This document shows positions 52,067-61,026 of a DNA stretch of 64,000 bases, piece by piece (the first letter of the stretch is position 1; each line of letters opens with the position of its first letter). The stretch covers positions 4,526,001-4,590,000 of the forward strand of contig NZ_JAUSUT010000001.1 in assembly GCF_030814215.1 (NCBI RefSeq), given 5' to 3'. Under the pieces are notes generated by a model that made no database searches, was not told the origin of the DNA, and worked only from the letters and a program-made list of their open reading frames with translations. Origin of the DNA: Amycolatopsis thermophila (lineage in GTDB: Bacteria > Actinomycetota > Actinomycetes > Mycobacteriales > Pseudonocardiaceae). A program made the translations under genes and the position numbers.

Positions 52067-52912
52067 GTGTACTTCGAGGAATTCCGGGTGGGCCGGCGGT
52101 TCACGGCGGGACCACGAGTGGTGACCGAGGAGGACCTGGTGCGGTTCACCGCGCTCAGCGGCGACGATCATCCGCTGCACACCAGCGCCGGATACGCCCG
52201 GTCCACGTCGTTCGGCGAGCCGGTCCTGCAGGGCTCCTTCGGTGCCGCGGTCGCGGCCGGGCTGTGGACCCGGCTCGGCCTGGTCGCCGAGTCGATCGTG
52301 GCCGCCGTGGGGGAGAGCTGGACCTACCACCACCCGATCAAGGTGGGCGACGAGCTCTCCCTCGCGGTGACGATCGTCCGCCTGCAGGACAGCCGCGGGG
52401 GCGGTAAGGGACTGGTGACCCGGTACAACGAACTGCTCGACGGCGACGGGACCGTGCTCCAGTCCGGCACGGCCACCGCGCTGGTGCGGGCCGGCGACGG
52501 CGGGGCCCGGCCGACCAACCGGGACGTGGGCACCGTGGCCTGGGGGAAAGCGCTTGCCGACACCCTCACCGCGAACCCGGCGTTCACGTCCGCGGTCGCG
52601 TCCTGGGACGGCACCATCGGCCTGCGCGGCGGCGAGCACGAAGTCCACCTGCGCGTCTACCGGGGGCGGATCATCGACGTGACCCGGCGGTCACCGCACG
52701 GCGCCACGTTCACCTTCGGCGCGAGCGACAAGACCTGGGCGGACCTGCTCACCGCGGAGGAGGGCCGGTTCGGCACCCGGCTGATGACCGGGGAGTTCGC
52801 CTCCACCGGTGACCCGTACGAGTACCTGCGGCTGACCAAGGCACTGGAGATCATCGTGGACGCCGCCCGGGAACTCGCCGCGAGGAGCGAGGACAGCGAG
52901 GTGCCCGCGTGA
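52067..52912 (+). CDS. MaoC-like hydratase fused to an SCP2-like domain
   Basis: The 281-aa product joins two folds. Residues ~1-140 are a MaoC hot-dog domain: FRVGRRFTAGPRVVTEEDLVRFTALSGDDHPLHTSAGYAR with the catalytic-type D and H, GEPVLQGSFGAAVAAGL, and HPIKVGDELSLAVTIVRL. Residues ~165-281 form a small alpha/beta domain (SWDGTIGLRGGEHEVHLRVYRGRIIDVTRRSP, GRFGTRLMTGEFASTGD) that resembles SCP2/sterol-carrier proteins used to bind acyl chains. GTG 52067 is favoured by GGAGG 5 nt upstream; GTG 52049 overlapping the MFS stop is the alternative. Likely role: hydration of an enoyl-CoA with the second domain holding the substrate. Confidence 0.75.
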   Translation: MYFEEFRVGRRFTAGPRVVTEEDLVRFTALSGDDHPLHTSAGYARSTSFGEPVLQGSFGAAVAAGLWTRLGLVAESIVAAVGESWTYHHPIKVGDELSLAVTIVRLQDSRGGGKGLVTRYNELLDGDGTVLQSGTATALVRAGDGGARPTNRDVGTVAWGKALADTLTANPAFTSAVASWDGTIGLRGGEHEVHLRVYRGRIIDVTRRSPHGATFTFGASDKTWADLLTAEEGRFGTRLMTGEFASTGDPYEYLRLTKALEIIVDAARELAARSEDSEVPA

Positions 52913-53730
52913 ACGTCACCGCCCACCACCTGACCCTGGACGGCCGCATCGGGTTCGTGCAGGACGCCGCACCGCGGGAGCCGAACGGAACCACGGTGGT
53001 GCTGGTCCACACGGCGGGGCAGAGCGGCGTGCAGTGGCGGCACGCGCTCCGGCCGTTGACCGACCTGGGATACCGGCTGATCGTGCCCGACCTGCCCGGC
53101 CACGGCCACTCCGAACCCCCGGCCGCCGGTGCGATCCGGGACCTGCGCGACTACGCGGACTGGCTCGTCCGGCTGCTGGACGTCCTGGCGGTGCCGCGGC
53201 CGGTCGTGGTCGGCTGCTCGATCGGCGGCAAGATCGCGCAGGACCTCGCCGCCCGGCACGGAGCCCGGTTCGCCGCGGCGGTGTCGATGTGCGCCGAGTC
53301 GGGACCCGGACGGGCGCAGCTGCACGCGCTGGAACGGGAGCTGGAGGACAGCGCCGCCGCCTCGCGCGCCGACCGCACCCACCTGGGCACCCGCGCCGTG
53401 GTGGGCCGGCGGGTGGACCGCGATCGCGCCGAACTCATCGCGCGCATGCACTGCCGCGAAGACCCGCTGGTGTCCACCAGCGACCTCATCGGCTGGGGCA
53501 CCCACGACGTGCGGCCGTTGCTGGCCGGCATCCCGTGCCCGGTCACGTTCGTCGCCGGCGAGGACGACCTCTGGGTGGACCCGCGATCGGTGGCCGACTC
53601 CGCCCGCCGGGTGCCCAACGGCCGGTTCGTCCTCCTGCCCGGGTACGGGCACTACCCGATGGAGGAGATGGACGACTTCGCGAAGGTCCTCGACGCTTGG
53701 CTGGCTGAGATGAAGGAGGGACGACAGTGA
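52909..53730 (+). CDS. Alpha/beta hydrolase
   Basis: The 273-aa product has the standard hydrolase motifs: VVLVHTAGQSGVQWRHAL, PDLPGHGHSEPP, nucleophile elbow GCSIGG, VTFVAGEDDLWVDP and GYGHYPMEEMD with the histidine. It resembles meta-cleavage-product and enol-lactone hydrolases. The GTG overlaps the stop of the MaoC-SCP2 gene and its end overlaps the ligase GTG, so all are coupled. Confidence 0.85.
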   Translation: MNVTAHHLTLDGRIGFVQDAAPREPNGTTVVLVHTAGQSGVQWRHALRPLTDLGYRLIVPDLPGHGHSEPPAAGAIRDLRDYADWLVRLLDVLAVPRPVVVGCSIGGKIAQDLAARHGARFAAAVSMCAESGPGRAQLHALERELEDSAAASRADRTHLGTRAVVGRRVDRDRAELIARMHCREDPLVSTSDLIGWGTHDVRPLLAGIPCPVTFVAGEDDLWVDPRSVADSARRVPNGRFVLLPGYGHYPMEEMDDFAKVLDAWLAEMKEGRQ

Positions 53731-55349
53731 CCGCGACACCGCGTCTGCTCGACGTCTTCGCCGGTCTGACCGCGGCCGACCCCGACGCCGTCGTGCTGTA
53801 CGACGCCCACGCCGGCCAGGCCCCGGCCCGCCCGGTCACCCGCCGGCAGCTGCGCGACCTGGCCGCAGGCATGGCCGAGGACCTGCGCGCCCACGGCGTC
53901 GGGACGGGCGACTGCGTGGCCGTGTGGCTGCCCAACTGGTCCCACACCGTCGCCGTGCAGTTCGCCGCCCTGGCCGTGGGCGCCCACGTCATCGGGATCA
54001 ACACCCGGTACAACGTCGACGAGGTGGCGCACGTGCTGCGCATGGCCCGGCCGCGGGCGGTGGTCGCCGCCCACGGCTTCCTGAACCTCGACCTGCGCGC
54101 GATCCTGCACGCCGCGCACGAAGCGGCCGCGACCGCGGCGCCGGTGTGCCTGGTGACGACCGCGCCGGGAACGCCTGGCGCCGCACCGGAGGAGGTGGCG
54201 AGCTACGACGTGGGCGGTGGGGCCTCGGCGTTTCCCCGCGCGAGCGGCGGCGGCGAGCTGCGGCCGTGCCCGGAGCCGGGACTCGCCACGGCGTTCACCA
54301 CTTCGGGATCGACCGGGCACCCGAAGCTGGCCGCCCACCGCGAACTCGGCCTGGGCGAGCACCTCCTGGCCGCCGCCGGGCGGATCGGGCTCGGACCCGG
54401 GCACGTCGTGCTCGGCGCGCTCCCGCTGTCCGGGGTCTTCGGGTTCGTCGCGGCGATGGCCGCCGTCGTGTCCGGCGCCGCCGTGGTGCTGGAGCCGGTG
54501 TTCGACGCCGGCGGGGTCCTCACCGACGTGGTGCGCCACCGGGTGACCCACGTGATCGGCGCCGACGACCTGATCGGCCGCCTCGAGCGGGCCTGGCGGG
54601 ACCATCCCGTGCCACTGCCGTGGCAGTGGATCGGGATCGCCGACTTCGAGGGTCGGTCCCGGCAGCTCGCGGAGTGGGCGGAGCGGGAGTTCGGCACGAC
54701 CGTCGCCGGCGTGTACGGCTCGTCGGAGCTGTTCGCGCTCACCGCGTTCTGGCCCCGGCACTACGCACCCGAGCTGCGCTGGACCGGTGGCGGCCAGGTG
54801 GTCACGGACTCGATCGAGGTGCGGGTCGCCGATCCCGCCACCGAGGAGGTCGTGCCGGACGGGGCCGAGGGCGAGATGCAGTTCCGCGGCCCCAACGTGG
54901 TCGACGCCTACCTCGGCGATCCCGCCGTCGCCGGTGAGGTGTTCACCCGGGACGGCTGGTTCCGCAGCGGCGACCTCGGGCGGCTGGTGGCTCCGGGGAC
55001 CGTGCAGTACCTCTGCCGGATCGGTGACGTCCTGCGGCTGCGGGGATTCCTGGTCGACCCGTCCGAGATCGAGGCCCGGCTGGCGGCGCACCCGGGGGTG
55101 GCGATGACGAAGGTCGTCGGCGTACCCGGGCGCGGCGGGGGCACGATCGCGGTCGCGTTCGTCGTGCCCTACGGGCCGACACCGCCGGCCGAGGACGAGC
55201 TCCGACAGTGGTGCGCCCAGACCCTGGCGAAGTTCAAGGTGCCGTCCCGGATTCGCCTGATCGACGAGATGCCCACGACGTCGGGCACGAACGGAACCAA
55301 GATCCGAGCCGCCGCGCTGCGCGAGCTGGCTCTTGCGGAGGGAATCTGA
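53727..55349 (+). CDS. AMP-dependent acyl-CoA ligase
   Basis: The 540-aa product has all adenylation motifs: the P-loop TTSGSTGHPKL, GIADFEG and VYGSSELFALTAF (A5), EGEMQFRGPNVVDAYLGD, WFRSGDLGRL, the hinge GDVLRLRGFLVDPSEIE, and at the end TSGTNGTKIRAAAL with the catalytic lysine. It should activate the acid imported by the MFS transporter. Starts with GTG in a 4-base overlap with the hydrolase. Confidence 0.9.
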   Translation: MTATPRLLDVFAGLTAADPDAVVLYDAHAGQAPARPVTRRQLRDLAAGMAEDLRAHGVGTGDCVAVWLPNWSHTVAVQFAALAVGAHVIGINTRYNVDEVAHVLRMARPRAVVAAHGFLNLDLRAILHAAHEAAATAAPVCLVTTAPGTPGAAPEEVASYDVGGGASAFPRASGGGELRPCPEPGLATAFTTSGSTGHPKLAAHRELGLGEHLLAAAGRIGLGPGHVVLGALPLSGVFGFVAAMAAVVSGAAVVLEPVFDAGGVLTDVVRHRVTHVIGADDLIGRLERAWRDHPVPLPWQWIGIADFEGRSRQLAEWAEREFGTTVAGVYGSSELFALTAFWPRHYAPELRWTGGGQVVTDSIEVRVADPATEEVVPDGAEGEMQFRGPNVVDAYLGDPAVAGEVFTRDGWFRSGDLGRLVAPGTVQYLCRIGDVLRLRGFLVDPSEIEARLAAHPGVAMTKVVGVPGRGGGTIAVAFVVPYGPTPPAEDELRQWCAQTLAKFKVPSRIRLIDEMPTTSGTNGTKIRAAALRELALAEGI

Positions 55350-55352
55350 ACC

Positions 55353-56570
55353 ATGGACGACGTCGTGATCTGCCACCCGCTGCGCACCCCGGTGGGCCGG
55401 TACGGCGGTGCCTTCCGGACCTTGTCGGCGACCGAGCTCGCCGCGCACACCCTGCGGCAGCTGATCGAGCGAACCGGCCTGCCCGCCGACCGGGTCGAGG
55501 ACGTGCGGCTGGGCCAGTGCTACCCGAGCGGTGAGAGCCCGGCGATCGGCCGCGTTGCCGCGCTGGACGCCGGCCTGCCGGTGACCGTGCCCGGCGCCCA
55601 GATCGACCGCCGCTGCGGATCCGGTCTGCAGGCCGTCATCGACGCCACCATGAGCGTCGCCACCGGGGCAGCCGGGCTGGTCATCGCCGGGGGCGCCGAG
55701 TCGATGAGCAACGTCGAGTTCTACACCGACCAGATCCGCTGGGGCGTCAAGGGCGACGGGCCCCGGTTGCACGACAGGCTCGCGCGGGCCCGGGTGACCG
55801 CCGGTGGAAAAGACCACCCGGTGCCGGGCGGCATGCTCGAGACGGCCGAGAACCTGCGGCGCGAGTACTCGATCTCGCGGCAGGAACAGGACGAATGGGC
55901 GTTGCGCTCCCACGAACGCGCGGTGAAAGCCGCCGCCGAAGGCCGCTTCGCGGAGGAGATCGTGCCGGTCACCGTGCCCGGCCGTCGCGGCGCGCCGGCC
56001 ACCGTCGTCGACACCGATGAGCACCCGCGGCCCGACGTCTCGCTCGACGCGCTGGGCACCCTGCGGCCGGTCATGCTCGCCAGTGACCCGGAGGCGACCG
56101 TCACCGCGGGCAACGCCAGCGGCCAGAACGACGGCGCGGCGGCCTGCATCGTCACCACCCGCGACACCGCCGGCGAGCTGGGCCTGACGCCGATCCTCCG
56201 CCTGGTCAGCTGGGCCGTGGCCGGGGTTCCGCCGCGCACCATGGGGATCGGGCCGGTGCCCGCCGTCGCCAAGGCACTGGACCGCGCCGGTCTCACGCTT
56301 TCGGACATCGACCTGCTGGAGGTCAACGAGGCCTTCGCCGCCCAGGTCATCGCCTGCTTCCGGGAATGGGATCTCACCGATCGCGACCTCGAGCGGGTCA
56401 ACGTCAGCGGATCGGGCATCTCGCTCGGCCACCCGGTCGGCGCCACCGGGGCGCGGATCCTGGCCACGCTGGCCTACGAAATGCGCCGGCGCGGGGCGCG
56501 CTACGGCCTGGAGACGATGTGCATCGGCGGCGGGCAGGGTCTGGCCGCCGTCCTGGAGCTGGTCGAGTGA
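55353..56570 (+). CDS. Thiolase (acetyl-CoA acyltransferase)
   Basis: The 405-aa product is a complete thiolase: nucleophile C88 in RRCGSGLQ, NEAFAAQ, the histidine in SGSGISLGHPVGATGARI, and the acid/base cysteine in MCIGGGQG. It would cleave a 3-ketoacyl-CoA to acetyl-CoA and a shortened acyl-CoA. It follows the ligase by 3 nt and overlaps the remnant of the CaiB gene. Confidence 0.95.
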   Translation: MDDVVICHPLRTPVGRYGGAFRTLSATELAAHTLRQLIERTGLPADRVEDVRLGQCYPSGESPAIGRVAALDAGLPVTVPGAQIDRRCGSGLQAVIDATMSVATGAAGLVIAGGAESMSNVEFYTDQIRWGVKGDGPRLHDRLARARVTAGGKDHPVPGGMLETAENLRREYSISRQEQDEWALRSHERAVKAAAEGRFAEEIVPVTVPGRRGAPATVVDTDEHPRPDVSLDALGTLRPVMLASDPEATVTAGNASGQNDGAAACIVTTRDTAGELGLTPILRLVSWAVAGVPPRTMGIGPVPAVAKALDRAGLTLSDIDLLEVNEAFAAQVIACFREWDLTDRDLERVNVSGSGISLGHPVGATGARILATLAYEMRRRGARYGLETMCIGGGQGLAAVLELVE

Positions 56571-56731
56571 CCACTGCGCTGCGCGGGCTGCGGGTCGTGG
56601 AGGTCATCAGCTTTATGGCCGGCCCGCTCGCTACGCGGTGAACCGCCGGCGGAGGTGCTCGGGCTGTCCGGCCGGGATCGGCCGGCTCGCCGACGACGGG
56701 CTGATCACGACGAGGAGAGAAGAGAGCAATG
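56567..56731 (+). pseudogene. Remnant of a CaiB/BaiF CoA-transferase
   Basis: GTG at 56567 overlaps the thiolase stop (GTGA) and encodes LRGLRVVEVISFMAGPLATR, the exact N-terminal pattern of class III CoA-transferases (compare LAGLEIVECASFVAGP in the intact gene at 30382), then stops at 56641. Just downstream, in other frames, come PAEVLGLSGRD and IGRLADDGLITTRR, typical of the last residues of the same family. So about 350 middle codons are missing. The start and end survive in place between thiolase and acyl-CoA dehydrogenase, which shows that an intact gene once filled this slot. Confidence 0.75.
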
Positions 56732-57925
56732 CCGCGTGAACTGTGCCGGACCGAGGGACTGACCGACGTCCAGGACGAAATCCTGAAGACCGTCCGCGCG
56801 TTCGTGGACGACAAGATCATCCCGGTCGCGACCGAGCTGGAGCACGCCGATCAGTACCCGGCCGCCATCGTCGACGGGATGGCGGAGCTGGGCCTGTTCG
56901 GGTTGACGATTCCCGAGGAGTACGGCGGGATCGGCGAGTCGCTGCTGACCTATGCGCTGGTGGTCGAGGAGATCGCCCGCGGCTGGATGAGCGTGTCGGG
57001 CATCGTCAACACCCATTTCATCGTGGCTTACCTGCTGATGCAGCACGGCACCGAGGAGCAGAAGCGCCGCTACCTGCCGAAGATGGCCACGGGTGAGGTC
57101 CGGGGCGCGTTCTCGATGTCCGAGCCCGGCTGCGGCTCCGACGTGTCCGCGATCCGCACGCGGGCCACGCCGCGCGGCGACGGGTACGTGATCAACGGGC
57201 AGAAGATGTGGCTGACCAACGGGGGATCGTCGACCCTGGTGGCGGTGCTGGTCAAAACGGATCTCGGCGCGCCGTCGGCGCACCGGAACCTGACCACGTT
57301 CCTGGTCGAGAAACCGGCCGGTTTCGGTGCGGTGGCGCCGGGCCTGACAGTGCCGGGCAAGATCGAGAAGATGGGGTACAAGGGCGTCGACACCACCGAA
57401 CTGGTCTTCGACGACCACGCGATCGGCGCGGCGCAGATCCTGGGCGGCGAGCCGGGGCGCGGGTTCTACCAGATGATGGACGGCGTCGAGGTCGGGCGGG
57501 TCAACGTCGCGGCCCGCGGGTGCGGGGTGGCCTGGCGCGCGTTCGAACTCGGCGTGGCGTATGCGCAGCAGCGGCAGACCTTCGGCCGTCCGATCGCCGA
57601 GCACCAGGCGGTGCTGTTCCGCCTGGCCGAAATGGGCACCAAGGTCGAGGCGGCGCACCAGATGATGGTGCGGGCGGCGCGGAAGAAGGACTCCGGGGAA
57701 CGCAACGACCTCGAGGCCGGGATGGCGAAGTACCTGGCCTCGGAGTACTGCGCCCGGGTGGTCGAGGACTCCTTCCGCATCCACGGCGGATACGGGTACT
57801 CCACCGAGTACGAGATCGAACGCCTCTACCGCGAGGCGCCGATGCTGCTGATCGGCGAGGGCACCGCCGACATCCAGCGGATGATCATCGGCCGCCGCCT
57901 GCTGGAGGACTACGCACTGCGGTGA
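56729..57925 (+). CDS. Acyl-CoA dehydrogenase
   Basis: The 398-aa product is full-length: N-terminal helices (DVQDEILKTVRAFVDDKIIPVA), GLFGLTIPEEYGGIG, FSMSEPGCGSDVSAIRT (FAD and substrate loop), GQKMWLTNGGSS, RQTFGRPIAEHQAV, and RIHGGYGYSTEYEIERLYREAPMLLIGEGTADIQR with the usual base region. It desaturates an acyl-CoA in the beta-oxidation-like route encoded by the operon. It is complete, unlike its paralogue at 29241. Confidence 0.95.
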   Translation: MPRELCRTEGLTDVQDEILKTVRAFVDDKIIPVATELEHADQYPAAIVDGMAELGLFGLTIPEEYGGIGESLLTYALVVEEIARGWMSVSGIVNTHFIVAYLLMQHGTEEQKRRYLPKMATGEVRGAFSMSEPGCGSDVSAIRTRATPRGDGYVINGQKMWLTNGGSSTLVAVLVKTDLGAPSAHRNLTTFLVEKPAGFGAVAPGLTVPGKIEKMGYKGVDTTELVFDDHAIGAAQILGGEPGRGFYQMMDGVEVGRVNVAARGCGVAWRAFELGVAYAQQRQTFGRPIAEHQAVLFRLAEMGTKVEAAHQMMVRAARKKDSGERNDLEAGMAKYLASEYCARVVEDSFRIHGGYGYSTEYEIERLYREAPMLLIGEGTADIQRMIIGRRLLEDYALR

Positions 57926-57938
57926 GGCGGCGGACCCG

Positions 57939-60251
57939 TCACACGGTCAGGTCCAGGGCGGCGCGGACGATGCTGTCGGTGTCCAGGCCGTGGTGGCGGT
58001 AGACGTCGTCGAGTGAGCCGGACTGCCCGAACCGGGTCACGCCGAGCGCGGTGGTCGGCACGCGGTTGATCGTGTCCAGGAACGACAGCGTGTGCGGGTG
58101 TCCATCGAGGACGGTCACCAGCGGGGTGGCGCGGTCGGCGGGGAAGACCTGGTCCAGGATCCAGGTGCCGGCCGCGTCGTGGCCCTGCCGGGCGCGGAGG
58201 GCGCGGTAGAGCAGGTCGGGGCTGGTCACGCACACCACGTCGGCCGGGATGCCGATCTGGCCGAGCCGGGCGGCGGCGTCGAGGGCCTCGGGGACGACGG
58301 CGCCCATCGCCGCGATCGTGACGGCCGCGTCAGGCGTCCGGCGCAGGGGGTAGGCGCCGGCGACGACCTGGCGGCGCCGGCGTTCGCGGGCGGCCGGGTC
58401 GGTCGGCACCGCGGCGAGGGTCTGGTCGACGGGCCGGGTGGACAGCCGCAGGTAGGCCGACGAACCGCCGGGTTTGCCCAGCTGGGCGAGTGCGGCGAGC
58501 AGGGTCCATTCGGCGTCGATCGCGAACGCCGGCTCGTAGGTGAGGCAGCCGGGTTGTTCCAGGCCGATCGAGGGGGTCTTGATCGACTGGTGCGCCCCGC
58601 CTTCGGGGGCCAGCGTCACCCCGGAGGGGGTGCCGATGAGGATGGACTGGCCGCCGGCGTAGATGCCGTAGGACCAGGGCTCGAGGGCGCGTTCGACGAA
58701 GGGGTCGTAGAGCACGCCGATGGGTAGCAGGGGCTGGCCCCAGCGGCTCCAGGTGGCGCCGAGCTCGCCGATCAGGCTGACCAGGTTGGTCTCGGCGATG
58801 CCGAGTTCGATGTGCTGCCCGGTGGGTTTTTCGCGCCAGTGCAGGATGGTTTCGGCGTCGTCGGCGAACCAGTCCGGTCGTTCCTGGACCGACCAGACGC
58901 CGACCTTGTTGACCCAGCCGCCGAGGTTGGTGGTGGAGCTGACATCGGGGCTGACGGTGACGACGCGGCGGGCGGTGCCGGGGGCTTCGCGGGTGAGGTC
59001 GAGCAGGGCGCGGCCGAGTGCGGCTTGGGTGGTGGCGGTGCCGGTGGGGGTGCGGCCGAAGTCGGCGGGGACCGCGGGCGGGGCGACCGCGGGGACGTCG
59101 GCGCGGCGCAGGCGTTCCGCGGTGGCCCGGCACAGTTCGGCTTCGGGGCTGCCGTCGGGGAAGGCGCGCCACGGGTCGTCGAGGTCGGCGCCCAGCCGGT
59201 CGGCCAGCTCGCGCATCTGGGCGTCGGTGAGCAGCGCGGAGTGGTTCTGCGGGTGGCCCTTGGTGGCCAGGCCGTAGCCCTTGATGGTGTAGGCGAAGAT
59301 GACCGTCGGGCGGGTGTCGTCGATCCGGGCGAACGCGTCGTCCAGCGCGGTCAGGTCGTGGCCGCCGAGGTTGGCTATCGCGTCGACCAGGGTGGTGTCG
59401 TCGAGGCCGGCGACGAGTCCGGCGACGGCGTCGGCGCCGGGACCGTCGCCGGGCAGGCGCCGGCGCAACTCGGCGGCGTCGCACCGCAGCAGCCGCTGGT
59501 ATTCCGGGTTGGTCATCGCGTCGATGCGCTGCCGCAACTCGGCCCCGCCGGGCCGGGTGAACAGGTCTTCGAGCAGGCGCCCGTACTTGAGCCGGATGAC
59601 CTGCCAGCCGGCGGCGGCGAACATGCCCTGCAGCTTGTCCGCGGCGATGTTGGGCACGATCCGGTCCAGGGACTGCCGGTTGAGGTCGACGATCCAGACG
59701 ATCTCGCCGAGTTCGGCGACGCCCGGGTCGAGCACGGCCTCCCACACCGCGCCCTCGTCCAGTTCGGCGTCGCCGACCAGGGAGTACTGGCGGCCGGTGC
59801 CGGCGCCGCCGAACGCCGTGTCGACATAGCGCCGCGCCACCGCGCCCCAGATCGGGGCGGTGGCGCCGATGCCGACCGAGCCGGTCGAGTAGTCGGCCGG
59901 GTCGGGGTCCTTGGTGCGGCTGGGATAGCTCTGCAGGCCGCCGAACTCGCGCAGTCGCGGCAGGTAGGACGCGTCCAGCTCGCCGAGCAGGTAGTTGATC
60001 GCGTGCAGCACGGGGGAGGCGTGCGGTTTGACCGAGACGCGGTCCTGCGGGCGGAGGTGGTTGAACCACAACGCGGTCATGATCGAGGCCATCGACGCCG
60101 ACGACGCCTGGTGGCCGCCGACCTTGAGCCCGGACGGGTTGGGCCGCACCCGGTTGGCGTGGTGGATGATCGCGCTGGACAGCCACAGCACGCGGTTCTC
60201 GAGCGCCCGCAGGACGTCGGTGCCGGGCGTGCTGACGACGGACTCGGTCAT
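57939..60251 (-). CDS. Transketolase/pyruvate dehydrogenase E1-like ThDP enzyme
   Basis: The 770-aa single-chain ThDP enzyme has the layout of homodimeric 2-oxoacid dehydrogenase E1 and transketolase: GLKVGGHQASSASMASIMTALWFNHL, GSVGIGATAPIWGAVARRYV, the ThDP-binding GDAELDEGAVWEAV with DLNRQ, then the pyrimidine domain GIAETNLVSLIGELGATWSRWGQPLLPIG and a C-terminal domain. It is shorter than typical AceE (about 900 aa) and no E2 or E3 gene is nearby. Divergent from the Lrp gene, with several inverted repeats between. Confidence 0.82.
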   Translation of the reverse strand: MTESVVSTPGTDVLRALENRVLWLSSAIIHHANRVRPNPSGLKVGGHQASSASMASIMTALWFNHLRPQDRVSVKPHASPVLHAINYLLGELDASYLPRLREFGGLQSYPSRTKDPDPADYSTGSVGIGATAPIWGAVARRYVDTAFGGAGTGRQYSLVGDAELDEGAVWEAVLDPGVAELGEIVWIVDLNRQSLDRIVPNIAADKLQGMFAAAGWQVIRLKYGRLLEDLFTRPGGAELRQRIDAMTNPEYQRLLRCDAAELRRRLPGDGPGADAVAGLVAGLDDTTLVDAIANLGGHDLTALDDAFARIDDTRPTVIFAYTIKGYGLATKGHPQNHSALLTDAQMRELADRLGADLDDPWRAFPDGSPEAELCRATAERLRRADVPAVAPPAVPADFGRTPTGTATTQAALGRALLDLTREAPGTARRVVTVSPDVSSTTNLGGWVNKVGVWSVQERPDWFADDAETILHWREKPTGQHIELGIAETNLVSLIGELGATWSRWGQPLLPIGVLYDPFVERALEPWSYGIYAGGQSILIGTPSGVTLAPEGGAHQSIKTPSIGLEQPGCLTYEPAFAIDAEWTLLAALAQLGKPGGSSAYLRLSTRPVDQTLAAVPTDPAARERRRRQVVAGAYPLRRTPDAAVTIAAMGAVVPEALDAAARLGQIGIPADVVCVTSPDLLYRALRARQGHDAAGTWILDQVFPADRATPLVTVLDGHPHTLSFLDTINRVPTTALGVTRFGQSGSLDDVYRHHGLDTDSIVRAALDLTV

Positions 60252-60270
60252 CGGGCCATCCTCGATCCAG

Positions 60271-60339
60271 GGGTGCAGGTTGCACCCAGTGAACCAACCT
60301 GCTGGACTGATGCTCAACACCCCGGCCCGAGATTGAGCA
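60271..60339. promoter_or_regulatory. Cluster of inverted repeats (Lrp-type control region)
   Basis: Three repeats in the divergent gap: GGGTGCA-GGT-TGCACCC (60271-60287), CAGGTTG/CAACCTG (60276-60282 and 60295-60301), and TGCTCAA/TTGAGCA (60311-60317 and 60333-60339). Lrp/AsnC regulators bind several spaced palindromes and this gap separates the Lrp gene from the ThDP-enzyme gene. Confidence 0.6.
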
Positions 60340-60384
60340 ATCTGCCCAATCCCTGGTGCGCAGATCGAAGGAGAGGCGAGCAGA

Positions 60385-60861
60385 ATGCCCCACGACGGAC
60401 CCGTCGACGCGGTCGACGCCCGGATCCTGCTGGAGCTGGCCCGGCACCCGCGCGCCACCACCCTCGCGATCGCCGACCGGGTCGGGATCTCGCGCAACAC
60501 CGCCCAGTCCCGGCTCGGGCGGCTGGAGCGGAGCGGGGCGCTGGAGTCGTTCGAGCACCGGATCTCCCCGGCCGCGCTGGGCTACCCGCTCACCGCGTTC
60601 ATCACCGCCCAGGTCACCCAGCGCCTGCTGGACGAGGTCGCCGCCGCGCTCGCCGACGTGCCCGAGGTGCTGCAGGTGCAGGGCATCTCCGGGCCGGTCG
60701 ACCTGATGATCCAGGTGGTCGCCCGTGACGCCGACGACCTCTACCGCATCGCCGGGCGCGTCCTCGCGATCCCCGGCGTGGAGCGCACCAACACCGCACT
60801 GGTCATGCGGCAGCTCGTCGGCTACCGCCTCACGCCGCTGCTCCACCTGACGACGGGATGA
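60385..60861 (+). CDS. Lrp/AsnC family regulator
   Basis: The 158-aa product has the Lrp layout: N-terminal HTH (VDARILLELARHPRATTLAIADRVGISRNTAQSRLGRLERSGALESF) and a RAM/ACT-like domain (ALGYPLTAFITAQVTQRL, VPEVLQVQGISGPVDLMIQVVARDADDLYRI). It is divergent from the ThDP enzyme gene and likely regulates it in response to an amino acid or 2-oxo acid. Confidence 0.93.
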   Translation: MPHDGPVDAVDARILLELARHPRATTLAIADRVGISRNTAQSRLGRLERSGALESFEHRISPAALGYPLTAFITAQVTQRLLDEVAAALADVPEVLQVQGISGPVDLMIQVVARDADDLYRIAGRVLAIPGVERTNTALVMRQLVGYRLTPLLHLTTG

Positions 60862-61026
60862 CACCGGGCCGGGACCTGTGGTGCCGCGGAAGTCACGGCC
60901 GGGAGCGGCGTGTCAGTGGCGGCGTCAGCGCGATGGCGGTCCGGTGTCAGGACGGCGGGCGATCGTGGCGACATCGACCACAGGGGTTCCCGGCCAGCGG
61001 GAACGCCCGATCCCGAGGAGAGCACG

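Noticed and set aside
53652-56432. A 926-codon minus-strand frame opposite the ligase and thiolase
   Set aside because: Shadow frame with Arg/Gly/His-rich text; the plus strand carries complete enzyme motifs.
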